This document shows, piece by piece, positions 22,372 through 33,179 of a stretch of DNA of 64,000 bases. Where the stretch lies: the NCBI RefSeq assembly GCF_000003815.2, contig NC_049979.1, forward strand, positions 26,331,213 to 26,395,212, in the 5' to 3' direction. The DNA comes from Branchiostoma floridae. Taxonomy: Eukaryota; Chordata; Leptocardii; Amphioxiformes; Branchiostomatidae. Numbering within the stretch: the first letter of the stretch is position 1; each line of letters starts with the position of its first letter. The translations under genes and the position numbers were made by a program. Below the pieces are notes generated by a model. That model did no database searches. It saw only the letters and a list, made by a program, of their open reading frames with translations, and was not told the origin of the DNA.

Positions 22372-23540
22372 AGTACGTCTTTAGATGTAACTGTTAACTA
22401 GAGTTAAACGAGGTAGCCAAATGATGTTCATCTTTACGAATGTCGTATCAAAACGGTTATCAAAAATCTCAAAAAGGCTTCCAAATTCACTCACTAGTAG
22501 TTTGATATCCCAAAGTTCCTTTCCTCTGGATTGCTAAACATGTCTGGCTACCGTTTCGGTGGTACAGACAGATGTTCTACTTTGGCAGTTTGTACCGACA
22601 CATTATATATTAACCAAATTGATTTTCAAACTGCCAACTGGGAAAGAGCTCGCCTACATGTAGCTGTCCCGAGCACGGCCGCAAATGATGTAACATTTCA
22701 TTAATAATGTCTGACACGACCAAGATTCCAACAGCTGCCTAGGTCGAATCGTACAGTACAGCACAAGGGAATCAAAATCTTATGATACAAATCAGGACTT
22801 GATTTCAACCATACTAAGTTGCAAAATGAGAAAATATATCTCGTACTGTGTGGATTACAAAAGAATATAAAAAGAGACAGATACTAATTCGTTGAATGCT
22901 AATGCCAATGCCAATGCCAAAGTCAATTAAGAAGCTGTGGAATAGCACAAATGAAAAATATATTGTTCAGAATACCATGCTATCTGTATTTAGTTATTTG
23001 GTCAACCTTCCTAATAAAGATTTCAAAGATGCCATCAAAATAGCCGAAAGAACATGGCTTTCAAAGGCACCTATTGTCGACATGTCATTAACCGACTGAA
23101 CGAATGCGTGATTGTTAACTAACGTTTTATGATTTACTTAGATATAGAATAATACATCAGATGCATAATGAAAGAAATCTTCAGCTTGAGAAACATTTTA
23201 TTACGACAGAAAAGAACATCTGCTGCAAGTATTCTTTAAGTCACACGTAGATGGCAAAAAAAACTACCTCCTGCCATGTAAGATAAGAAATTGTCTAAAT
23301 GAATTTCATAACACAAGGAAAGTTAGATGACAAATCAAATCAACATATATTAACCTTGATAACTTTCCAAGATTTCCAGGGGCGTTTTTCTTCTAAACTA
23401 TATTACATGCATTACATTCCTCTGTGTAAAAAGCTGTATACTGTGTCTTTATGGTTGTATACTATGGCTTGAGGTTATTACGTTCTGCTTGATATGAAAC
23501 CAATAGGTACATATATAAGCTTGTTATGACCATTCTTAGT
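22372..23540. other. gene-free stretch
   Basis: No supported exon, RNA gene or clear repeat. The plus frame at 22896-23099 begins in an ATGCCA simple repeat and has no splice or domain support; it and the following AT-rich DNA resemble worn retroelement sequence, but I cannot assign them. Confidence 0.4.
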
Positions 23541-23544
23541 ACGT

Positions 23545-23700
23545 ATGGCATGCCTCAGGTCAAAGTTGAAAGCCCCTGGCTTGTAAACAGTTCTCGACTC
23601 GACCGTTCTCTCATTTGCATAACAATGGCCAAACGTATTTTGTTTATGTCTCAGGGGCCTTCAACTTTGACTTACCCACAATTCATGCCGCCGCACATGC
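23545..23700. mobile_element. inverted-repeat element related to 7147-7316
   Basis: GGCATGCCTCAGGTCAAAGT then TGAAAGCCCC is mirrored by GGGGCCTTCAACTTTGACTT then ACCCACAATTCATGCC. The arms are about 40 bp, imperfect, and share the ACCCACAATTC / GTCAAAG blocks with the element in the SDR terminal intron. No coding capacity. Confidence 0.6.
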
Positions 23701-24349
23701 GTACTCGGAATAGAAACCAAGCATATTGTCTATATAGCTATAAGTTGTTATTAGTTGCCATACATTGTACCTTGTACGATTGTTGAGCAATAAAGTTCAT
23801 TCACTACTGAAGGTACATTTTGTACAGAGCCGTCAGAATTTTCATATATATCAATATCACAGCACTCGTATATAAAAATCATTCTCTGCAATTTACAATA
23901 ATATAAGCTTATAAAGAATACCACCAAACAACTCCATATAAGCAAAATAGCTATTCATCCATGGATCCATGTTTTCACACGTATGTCAATAATCATGTCT
24001 AAACCTGTATGTTGGCAACGTTGTTGGTTTGTTGGTACAAAATGTATTTGAATTCCCTTATAATCTTGTCCAGAAATGTTGGACTTTTGTTGATAATTTC
24101 GAATCGAATTCACAGTTTTGGAATCACGCAAATCTAAGGAAGAACTTTTTGTTAATGCTATTAAGAACTTGATAGTTTTCCAAAGTTGTGTTCTGCCAAG
24201 TAATGACCTGTTTTCTGTTTGCGATTTTTCAGGTAACCTCCTCCTTTGTTGCATTATAATCATCCTGTACAGAGAGCTTTTGATGTTGAATTCTCGTTTT
24301 AATGTTACCAACATGTTCGGGCCACCCTACCAGTAAAAAAGGGATCGAG

Positions 24350-27300
24350 TTAGCCAATAGCGTTGATAACTTGGGCCGGGAGGATGACTAAGAAGTACAC
24401 GGGGACGATGATGACGACGATGATGATCGCTGCTAAGCCGAGACCCAGGGCGATCTTCCAGAGAGTGGAGGCGGTCCTGGAGGCAGATTTCGCGCCCTCT
24501 CTGTCACCTGACTCCCATCGGGAATCCACCTGACGACAGGAAGAGAACAACATGTCGGTCCAGCTTACCTTCCTGTCCATTCACTATAACGCTAGTTCCC
24601 CTTTAACCGCAGGGTAAAGCAAAGAGCATAACCCGCCGTACGTGCAATTTGTTCGTAATTTTTTGGGGGAGGACATGTCCGCCACCTATTTCTGAAAACG
24701 TGGGGAACGACTGGCAGAGCAGGGAGGGAGTACGTCAACACGGCAACACAAAGATTTGCCTGCACGTTCTACGTATACGGCGTGTCTGCGTGCTCCAAAA
24801 TCCGTACGAGTTGGTACGGAGGCGGTACTTACCACTTACGGATACCAAAAGTTTGCCGACGTTTTGGCACGTAGACAGCACGTATATACACGTACGGTGG
24901 GTTGTACCTTAGCTATATCCCTTGTTTTTCACAACACACGATGTTTAGGAATATGAAGTCGACGGACAATGGCTTTAAACGAAAATATTTTTATGATTTT
25001 TATATCCTGAAACTATTGCAATTTGAAACCACCGTCCGTCAACTTGATATCCCACTGTTGTTAGAAACAATGGATATAGTCTACGGATAAAGGCGACTTA
25101 TAGCTAGTGTTAGTAGTTGAAGTTAAAGGTAAGATATGCACGGATCTACCTGAAATATAGGTCTCAATTGTGTTTTTGTCTAAAAGGTCCCTTCGTTGAA
25201 GCATCTATTATAGTATATCAAGTAGATCATTTTGAATTGATTATATGGATGACATCCGCGCACGCGTCAATTTTCGTCCATTTCCCCAAATAAAAAAAGT
25301 CTGCAACCATGCTTTGAATCGTATAAAGCAGGTGTAAATACATGTCGTAGATTAGAAGAAAGAATATATCAGAAAAATCAGTACTCATGTCAACATCAAT
25401 TCCAATGTCAAAGAAGAAGACTGTGAAAACAAAAATGAAGAGTCTACTTTTCGGTATTTAATACTGTGTTTGTGATTTGTTCAACCGTCCAGACCACTTG
25501 GATTTCATAATGAAGGCAGCTTTTTTTTTTACCAAACTAGTTCTTTATTCGCAGGCTGAATTTTGGAATTCCTGGAGGATGTCATCCATATAATCAAATC
25601 AACATGGCCTTATAGAGAAATCCTCTATAGATACAGTTTACAGCTTGTTGCGCAGAGATGGCATTCTCCAAGCAGATGTTGGGTTGCAATTGGGGGATAG
25701 TAGTGGCCGGGACCGGTAAGAAATCCCGGCCAATACATGTACCCTGACCCTGACCCAACCCGATCTACTATGAGAATACAAAGATTGGGTGTGATAGGTC
25801 CTTTACTTTAGTGTAATCAGTCTGTGTTACTTAATTTTCCTGTTGCTACAATTAAAAAAAACATAAAGCTTGAAGCTTCCATTGGGGCTATCCAAGTTTT
25901 TGAAAATACAATATAAATGAATAAAAATGAGTTCCACGACCCCATACCTTCGCCAATTGATTCAACCCGTCATTTACTTACAATGACATTATGGCATTTT
26001 CTCATTAATTATGCAAATTAGGTCTTTATTTTTCATAATATATATCTATCAATATTCTTCTCTTTCTCATGTACTAATGTCACATGTTGCAATGGTCCTA
26101 TAATGGAACAGAGCGTGTTTAGACGATCTTCTCATTAATAATGCAAATTAGATTCCAATTAGCATAATTAATATGTTGTTATATGAAGCATCACGTAAGC
26201 TATCTATATACCAATAGTCATGCCAATCCGTCAAACCCTTCTTGAGTTATTCCCTTTCAAAGTCTGACTCTAAACCAGCCCCTGTCTATCCAAAACAAGC
26301 CGCTAGGGGGCCCAAACCTATACCACTTACTCTCGGCATCAAGACCTGTCTACCACTCAAAAAGCATAGCCGCAGCATGTCCAGAACTCTAGATATCGAA
26401 CCCGGAAGTTCCCTGCAGTACCGTAACAGGTCGCTGGGGGTCCAAAAATCTAATCGTTTCTAGATTTCGTCAAGACTTACCCACTTATCGAATATAAATA
26501 CAACCCATTCAGGCCTTCGAGTTATGCTGGTCTTCTACATACATACAAACATACATACAAACGCTACCCAAAACATAGCGAAGGTAATGAATAGATACTG
26601 ACCATGCAAGCAAAGATCAAAGATGCCAGTCCGATTGGCCAGAAGCAGCAGAGGCACGTGAAAACGGCCATGCACACGTGGTTGTCCGGCTTGGACTCCT
26701 GCATAATGACCATTGTCTGCGGAGCGCCGCCGACCTGGATGGGAAAGAAAAACAATACATTTTCACTGACTGAGTCGTAAGTTCACCTCTGTCCGCGGTG
26801 TGACCTATATCCACTGTATAGCAGGGTATTTATCAATTTCCATGGATGGTTCAATATATTCTGAAAATAACTGCAATATTTTGAAAACATTGCTATTTGA
26901 AACTATCACCTGTTAACTTCATATCCTTAAAGACCCTGTTTGTACAAAAACGGGAATAGGTTGTGGATAAAGGTAAACTAGTATTATACAGGAAATTTCA
27001 CCTTATTAATACTAGCTGAGGTGAGGTGAATACTAGCTATGGCCATGATGACTCTATTATATGGATGCTATCCATATAATCGAATCAACATGGCCTTGCT
27101 TGAAAAAAGCTTCCTATGGAAGGAGGGTATCCTCTTGTATTTTTCTATGTCTGTTGCTTACAGTGTATATATAATGTATTATTGCACCAATACCAAAGTA
27201 AGTCCATGTTGATTTGATTGTATGCATAACATCTTCTGGGAACCCAAAAACTGATGCGAGTATGTGATTTAATAAGATTTGACCGATATCATTCGAAATA

Positions 27301-27431
27301 CTTGAAATAAGAACGTAGTCAGGAAAGTTGAACAATAGAGTATACCTGTCTTTCTTTCCTTTTTTTCTCTTTCTGTTTTCTTTCTTTTTTCTTTTTCTTT
27401 TTTCTTTCTTTCTTTCTTTTTTTCTTTTTTT

Positions 27432-27508
<77 letters not shown>

Positions 27509-30380
27509 TGTTTTAATCTGCAACATTGTGAAATATAGATTACAAGAACCTCCGTCCGTCGTCTTGACATCCCTAAAACCCCGTTTTTTAAAACAACCGA
27601 TATAGATTGCTGTCCTCTCGCTTGAATAAAATAAAAATGTTTTTTTTATTGTTTATCAATGATTGTTGTTGTAGATGTGTTGTATTTATGTTCTATCCTT
27701 TCGCCTGGCTGTATGGGAATTTCGGGAATTTTTGCTCATCGAATATATCCTTAACAGTAAGCCTAATATTTCTCTCTTTTTGACTTACATATGGCATATT
27801 TTTCTAGCATTCTAACATGAAATGCAGTGTATTTATTATAACGGGCTTACCACTACAGTCGACTGCTGTTGCATCCCGGGCTGCCCGTATCCTGGCTGTG
27901 CGTATCCTGAAACAAAATAGGTTCATACATTACCATATAATATACGCTACCTCACTACAACTACACTCAAGGCTACCTCACTAATGTCACTTCTACAACT
28001 ACACTCATGGCTACCTCACTAATGTCACTTCTACAACTACACTCAAGGCTACCTCACTAATGTCACTTCTACAACTACACTCATGGCTACTTCACTAGTG
28101 TTATTTCTACAACTACACTCATGGCTACCTCACTAGTGTCACTTCTACAACTACACCCATGGCTACTTCACTAGTGTTATTTCTACAACTACACTCATGG
28201 CTACCTCACTAGTGTCACTTCTACAACTACACCCATGGCTACTTCACTAGTGTTATTTCTACAACTACACTCATGGCTACCTCACTAGTGTCACTTCTAC
28301 AACTACACCCATGGCTACTTCACTAGTGTTATTTCTACAACTACACTCATGGCTACTTCACTAGTGTTATTTCTCCAACTACACTCATGGCTACCTCACT
28401 AGTGTCACGTCTACAAATACACTATAAAGGCTACCGCGCCGTATAACTAATTATTTTGGTACTTCCTCGTCATGTCCGGAGTGTAAAAATCCGGCGAAAA
28501 CAAATGAGCGCTCTAATGTCATCCACAAGATTTACTTGCTGTGGCCTAATACACGACAAACGCTCCTTTTGTATTCTAGTCTATAACTTCGTGCACAATT
28601 ACACGTGTTCACTTCCTCATGTGTGCCCACACCTACACATATTGTCATTTCCCTTGTCACGGAAAATCCCAGCTATCAAGTGAGGTGCGCCGGTCGCCAG
28701 GTGACCGATACACAACATTGACACGCTAGACTTGCGGCATTTCTGTCACAACAAAGTCGAACCATCAAAGAAGGGGACCAAGCAAATATTTGAAAAGGAG
28801 ATCTGTCGCAGGACAAATTTGCGAGACAAACAGTCAATGTGGAGAATGTTCTTCCTCAAACTGACAGAAAAAACAAGAACTTTTCTTTCATATAAGACGG
28901 ACATGAAGACTTACCATGCTTCGTGTGAAACTATATGAAAGAAAACGACCCCATATACTTCTATTCAGGAACTTCATAGCTAAGACTCATGTTACACCAT
29001 CAACATTTGTTAACACCCCACCCTTCATTGTATTGTCTTTACAAGCCTTATTAAATTTCATGGTAAACAATCCCACCCACCCCCCTCCCCCCTCCCTACC
29101 CCACACAGAAAAAAAGTCTTTCATTTTCAAATGGGCGTAGGTTATAAGCGCTCAAATTAGATATGTCAGACATTATTACATTTCTTTTAAGTCTAAGATA
29201 AAATCTTTATCATCTTCAGTACTCTCAAATAGCCCCGCAAGGGGTAACGTAGGGGGGCTACGTTTTTTGGTGAGGTCCCGGGTTAGGCTTAGGTCACATT
29301 TCCAAACCGGGGCCCGGCCGGGCAGCTTTCGGGAGCGAAAAGAATGATATCAAAGACATAAAGATATACAAAATGTCAAGATAAATGCATGGGCATGATA
29401 TGTGTGTATTTCTTGGAATACATTTTGAGTTTTCGCTTCTTAAAACATCCCGGCCGGGCCCCGGTTTGGAAATGTGACCTAAGCCTTAGGGCGGGCCACC
29501 CTCCTGCCCGGCACGGAAGGATTCAACGGTGGGAGCACTTACCACCGTGCCAGGCAGGGCATTCCACTCTCGAATGGTTCCTTTCAGTCTAAAATAACAT
29601 ATTTATCAAACCACTGATGTACAAAAAACGAAGAACTCCTACCGTGCGTTTGTGTTCGGTGTGATGATACAAAAGTCTTGTTGGTGACGCTTCATTTACT
29701 AGTGCCAACGAACCGACATATACTAAAACATAATCCCACAATCGTATTATCTGATTCGTTGAGATAGCTAAGGATATCGATCCCAATAGATGACAGGTGT
29801 TTTAATTGTGATATTTGCTTCATTTTGGGTATAAAATTGGCTAAGCTGAGCAAGATCTATGTCCTTCCAACTAGTGGCATGATACAAATGTCTTGGTGGT
29901 GACATGTTAGACGCTTCAATTACTAGTGCCAACGAACCGACATATACTTAAACATAAACCCACAATTGTACTATCTAATTTGTCGAGATAGCAAAGGATA
30001 TCGCTCCCAATAGATGACAGGTGTTTTAATAATTCTGGTGTTTGTTTCATTTTAGGTACAAATGGCTAAGCTGAGCCAGATCTATGTCCTTGCAACTTGT
30101 GGTGAAAGCTAAGAAAACACAGAACGCCAGTTCGTCGCCGTTAAAAAAACAGACGCCGTGTACATACTAGGTATCTTACCTAGAATACGAAGTTTCTTCC
30201 TATCCACAACCACAACCTGTTAGACCGTAACGTAGATATATGTTATATGCTATCGGTATGATTAAGGTACATGTCACATGTACAGACTTCCTCGTAGTGG
30301 TAGCACACTGAAGTGGTCACACTGGATGCGCTAATACGTTAGGCAAAAGAGACAACAAACATACCTGGTGCGACAGACAT
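24350..30380 (-). CDS. CD225/dispanin (IFITM-related) membrane protein, copy A
   Basis: Four exons on minus: 30365-30380 (MSVAP), 27851-27906, 26603-26734, 24350-24529 (stop TAA). All borders are GT..AG, phases match, 127 aa. The N terminus is proline/glycine-rich (GYAQPGYGQPGMQQQ), as in dispanins. The CD225 domain spans about residues 38-120: PDNHVCMAVFTCLCC, FWPIGLASLIFACMVDSRWE, SGDREGAKSASRTASTLWKI. It has a hydrophobic re-entrant segment (45-65), juxtamembrane cysteines C45, C51, C53, C54 and C67 that could be palmitoylated, the GD..GA..AS loop and a C-terminal transmembrane helix (about 97-118). Dispanins act in membrane fusion control or vesicle trafficking; IFITMs restrict virus entry. 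Which role applies here cannot be told. Copy B (33180-36403) is its tandem paralogue. Introns carry a 38 bp minisatellite, a (CTTT)n tract and MITEs. Confidence 0.93.
24586..25112. mobile_element. MITE, TAACGCTAGTTCACC family, copy split by another element
   Basis: The left end TAACGCTAGTTCCCCTTTAA then CCGCAGGGTAA lies at 24586-24618. The sequence expected next (CTATATCC..) appears only at about 24910, after a ~290 bp insert. The right half (ACCACCGTCCGTCAACTTGA to TAAAGGCGACTTATAGCTAG) ends at about 25112. It lies in the intron between CD225 copy A exons 3 and 4, just upstream of exon 4. Confidence 0.7.
24619..24909. mobile_element. ~290 bp MITE (GGGTTGTAC family) nested in another MITE
   Basis: The ends ..ATAACCCGCCGTACGTGCAA and CACGTACGGTGGGTTGTACC are inverted repeats of about 22 bp. 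Internally AACGTGGGGAACGACTGGCA and CAAAAGTTTGCCGACGTTTT are shared with the second copy at 50015-50330 at clearly high similarity. It interrupts the host MITE between GGGTAA and CTATATCC. No coding capacity. Confidence 0.8.
25228..25612. mobile_element. ~400 bp inverted-repeat family copy
   Basis: Left end TGAATTGATTATATGGATGA followed by CATCCG; right end GGATGTCATCCATATAATCA followed by AATCAACATGGCC. Interior AT-rich, noncoding. Same family as 11444-11853. It lies in CD225 copy A intron 3. Confidence 0.7.
26778..26985. mobile_element. MITE, TAACGCTAGTTCACC family, worn copy
   Basis: Begins TAAGTTCACCTCTGTCCGCG, contains TGACCTATATCCACTG and the mirrored CTGCAATATTTTGAAAACAT, and ends GGATAAAGGTAAACTAGTAT. 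More diverged than other copies. It lies 45 bp from the acceptor side of CD225 copy A exon 3. Confidence 0.65.
27055..27345. mobile_element. rearranged pieces of the ~400 bp inverted-repeat family
   Basis: The right-end sequence GGATGCTATCCATATAATCG then AATCAACATGGCC (27063-27096) comes before a left-end sequence CCATGTTGATTTGATTGTAT then GCATAACATCTTCTGGGAAC (27206-27245). This order is opposite to that of an intact element, so two truncated copies or an inversion are present. Confidence 0.5.
27355..27505. repeat. (CTTT)n microsatellite
   Basis: Long pyrimidine tract of CTTT and related units on plus, best preserved at 27430-27505. It lies in intron 2 of CD225 copy A. The Lys/Glu/Arg- and Phe/Leu-repeat open frames through it are by-products. 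Confidence 0.95.
27518..27612. mobile_element. MITE, TAACGCTAGTTCACC family, right half only
   Basis: Only the right half remains: ACCTCCGTCCGTCGTCTTGA, CATCCCTAAAACCCCGTTTT and ACAACCGATATAGATTG. It starts just after the (CTTT)n tract, which may have replaced the left half. Confidence 0.6.
27945..28436. repeat. 38 bp minisatellite, about 12 units
   Basis: The unit TCACTAGTGTCACTTCTACA + ACTACACTCATGGCTACC (38 bp) repeats about 12 times. The central units alternate between two variants (TCACTTCTACAACTACACCC versus TTATTTCTACAACTACACTC), so a 76 bp higher-order repeat exists. It is in intron 1 of CD225 copy A. Degenerate copies lie about 2.5 kb away near 30865-30960 (ACAACTACAGTCATGGCTAG). 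Confidence 0.9.
28440..29280. other. CD225 copy A intron 1 sequence, nothing recognised
   Basis: No exon or complete repeat seen. A TTTACTTGCTGTGGCCTAAT end at 28530-28550 also appears near 30983, 34141 and 44890 and marks a further short repeat that I could not delimit. Confidence 0.4.
29281..29490. mobile_element. MITE with long GC-rich inverted repeats, copy 1
   Basis: GGCTTAGGTCACATTTCCAA followed by ACCGGGGCCCGGCCGGGCA is mirrored by CCCGGCCGGGCCCCGGTTTG then GAAATGTGACCTAAGCC; the 40 bp arms are almost perfect. About 205 bp in all. A second, more diverged copy is at 39958-40168. It lies in CD225 copy A intron 1. Confidence 0.85.
29665..30105. repeat. ~215 bp tandem duplication in CD225 copy A intron 1
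   Basis: 29665-29873 and about 29880-30105 share ACTAGTGCCAACGAACCGAC, CCCAATAGATGACAGGTGTT and GGCTAAGCTGAGC.. with moderate divergence. A single weaker counterpart occurs near 35960-36125 in the same intron position of CD225 copy B, so this duplication probably arose in copy A after the genes separated. Confidence 0.75.
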
Positions 30381-31009
30381 CTTGTTTCTCTCAGACGAAG
30401 ATCCGCTTTTTCAAGACAACGTTCGGAAGAAAGCTTGAGTTTTAGACCAACAGCCGCTGTATCGAAGCGGGTAGATTTGGTGACCAGTGTCTGTACGAGT
30501 ACCTGGCGGTTCTGAGTAAGGGGAGGGTGTAGATTTCAGCAGGTCTTTTGTGAACGGTAAAAAAGGTAAACCTAGAATGGCACACAGCACCTAGGCAACA
30601 GGTAAACAATGTCATGGCTGACAGCTAGCTAGTTACCTGGGGGCATGCATGCAAAGATATCGCGTGTCGGTTTCACAGCCTTTATGTTTTGTGTTACCTG
30701 GTGTAACTAAGGACGTTAGAGAACCATTTTGATTTCGAAGCAGGTGTATGTTGCTCATTTAGGCTACAGCATATAAAATGTTATAGGATGATATTCTATG
30801 TAGACTCAAAATCTAATGACTGCTGGCTGTGACACTACTGTGGTAGACTGGTACAATTGACAAAGTTGACAACTACAGTCATGGCTAGCACGTTGGTGCC
30901 ACCTTTACTATCGAACTAGTTTCACTTCTACAACTAAAGTCATGGCTACATGTTTCTCACTAGACCGCGATAATGTCACCCATGAAATTTACTTGCTGTG
31001 GCCTTTGTG

Positions 31010-31290
31010 CATCTTTTTGTAGTATTTCACTTCGCAAGGAGTGAATCTTTACGTCTTGTCGTTAACTGTAGGGTGTTTTGTACACAGAACTCAGAGGTTT
31101 GGGGTTCGAAACCTTTCATGTTAAATGTATTTTGCCTTAAGGAAAGGCACTTAACACGAGTCTCCACACTCCATCCGGGTGTAAAAATGGGTACCTAACT
31201 TCGGTGCGGGAGGTAAAAAGGGGTGGCTTTCCAATACCTTAGCCTAGACACGGTATACTATGACCTTGCCCCTTCAAGGCCTTAAAGGGG
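31010..31290 (+). mobile_element. tRNA-derived SINE
   Basis: A B-box-like GGGGTTCGAAACC (31101-31113) is followed by the SINE body GTGTAAAAATGGGTACCTAA then CTTCGGTGCGGGAGGTAAAA, a body I know from SINEs in aquatic chordates and invertebrates. The A-box side is poor. Lies between the two CD225 genes. Family name not assigned. Confidence 0.6.
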
Positions 31291-31299
31291 TCAACGTAC

Positions 31300-32750
31300 T
31301 ACAGTACTGTACCTTGATCCCTTTATCCTATCACGCTTATTGTTCTGTGTGTGTGTGCAAGGAGGTGGTGTGTGGCACTGTTGGAGTACGTTTCAGTACA
31401 GTGTCAACTTGCCTTTTTTGCCTGTTTAAAAGTAAATATGAAAAAGGGCGGAGCTCTCAAGAAGTGCCGATTTGTTGCGAACACTGGCGTAAAACATCTG
31501 CTTGGAGATGAACCCTCTTAAGCATTCTTAGTTCAAGTGTAATATCTCTTAGAAATACTTCAGGTTCTACGCACTTCCCTAAGACAAAAAGCTTAATACA
31601 GCAGAACCAAAGAACTGATCATTTTTTGGTTGTTTGACTGAAGAACATGGACCTAATGACCCGAATGACAAGTGACCAGCGGGCCAATTTGAGCCCATTG
31701 TGGCCGCATTGAGGGCACTCACTTAACCAATCATCTAATAAAAGAGGATCTAGCTGGCTTCTCTATCGTGGACACGTGAATAAAACGACCATTTGTTCTT
31801 CTTTTCTTTGTAATCTCGGAGGGCACGTAGACGAGAATTGCGTGACAAAGCCGCAATGTCACAATTGTTTGATGAAGCGACATCTAGCGGATCGTAGCGG
31901 TTATACAGTACCTGGCTGACGTGACCTACTTGTTGGGACACCTCACCGTTGAAAAGACCTTGAACTTTTTTCATTCATACAGTAAAACTATTCGATGTTT
32001 AGACCTGTACCAAATTTTAGTCCAGACATCCACAAATGCTTGCTGAGATATCGCCAACTTTGCACTTCGGCACCTAACGTTACTCGTAGGCCTATCTGAG
32101 GGGCCGCTAACTGGTCTCATTATCTGCGACGGTACAATCTTATATGATATTTGCTATTCTATTTTTCTTATTGTTCTATACGGAAGTTACCAGCCCATAT
32201 TCTAACGTTCTGGATGATTTTGGTTCAGATAAGTGTCAGTTAGGCCATGTAGATTTTGGTTTATCTGATCAGTGAGAACGTGTGAACAAGGTCTCATGCT
32301 CATACCACAATAAGAACGTACCATTGGAAGCAACGTTAAAACACACAACTTCTATGCCCCCAAATCCAACAAAAAACAGTATACCTGGAGATATTTTGCT
32401 TTCTATTGTAAGCACACTCGTTTAATAGGCAATAAAAATTGTCATTCAAATCTAACCAACCGGAACAATTTTATCGCATTTCAAAATGCAACTAGCCACA
32501 ATCCGCTAGAGGTCCTCTTGGGCGCGGCCAGCGTCTGACCGCAGCACTCAGGACAAAAATCCGTAAACGTCCGACAATCGCTCGGGTCAAGAAACTGAAA
32601 GAACACTTCATGCCAGTAATGCACAAGCTTTCAATTCAAATCCTTTTCATTTCGGTTCGGATCGATTAAAGGGAATTTATGATCCACCTAAAAACGCGCT
32701 TTCGCAAATGATACCCAATCATTTTTGGGTTAGGACTCTATACACTCGGA
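31300..32750. other. intergenic between CD225 copies; one dispersed repeat
   Basis: No exon found. The minus-strand segment 31750-31975 (open frame with SQQVGHVSQVLY and PLDVASSNN) resembles 38773-39060 (SQQEGHVSQALF, SLDGASLWR) at DNA level around CCTGGCTGACGTGACC; they are copies of one dispersed repeat rather than genes. The rest shows nothing I can name. Confidence 0.45.
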
Positions 32751-32754
32751 GTAA

Positions 32755-33060
32755 TACAAGAATGAGACTTAAAAGAGTTTGGACAGAAAAACTGCCTTCA
32801 GTATGACGTCTAAGTGATTAGTTAACACACATATGCATGTATACCGAACAATGGATTCTTCATTTTTGTTCTTAAACACGTGAATCGTCTTCTCTGGAGT
32901 TGGAATATACTCTGGCATTCTAGGACATTATTATCCGTTTACGATTTTGTATATATACAAATCATAACGACATATATGTGATTATTTACAGCTGCTTTGC
33001 ATGATTTAGAGTATCGTCGAAAACGTTCCTTTTTGGAAACGTACAAAACATGATTATATC
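32755..33060. mobile_element. ~400 bp inverted-repeat family, internal part
   Basis: TATACCGAACAATGGATTCT then TCATTTTTGTTCTT and CAGCTGCTTTGCATGATTTA match the interior of 11444-11853 and 41973-42315. The ends are not recognisable. It lies just 3' of CD225 copy B. Confidence 0.5.
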
Positions 33061-33179
33061 AAAATATGATCAAATTAAAATGCCCTTTAATAGGGATATC
33101 ACTGTTTTTGATGTAGAATTTTCGTTTTAATGTTACCAACATGTTCGGGTCACCCTTCCGGAAGAAAAGAGGGATCAAG

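Noticed and set aside
22192-22401. Phe-Ile-His-Ser repeat open frames
   Set aside because: Produced by the (CATT)n microsatellite.
27269-27570. Lys/Glu/Arg-rich and Phe/Leu-rich open frames
   Set aside because: Produced by the (CTTT)n tract inside CD225 copy A intron 2.
27945-28436. CRISPR-like regular repeat array
   Set aside because: Units are directly adjacent without unique spacers and the context is a eukaryotic intron; it is a minisatellite.
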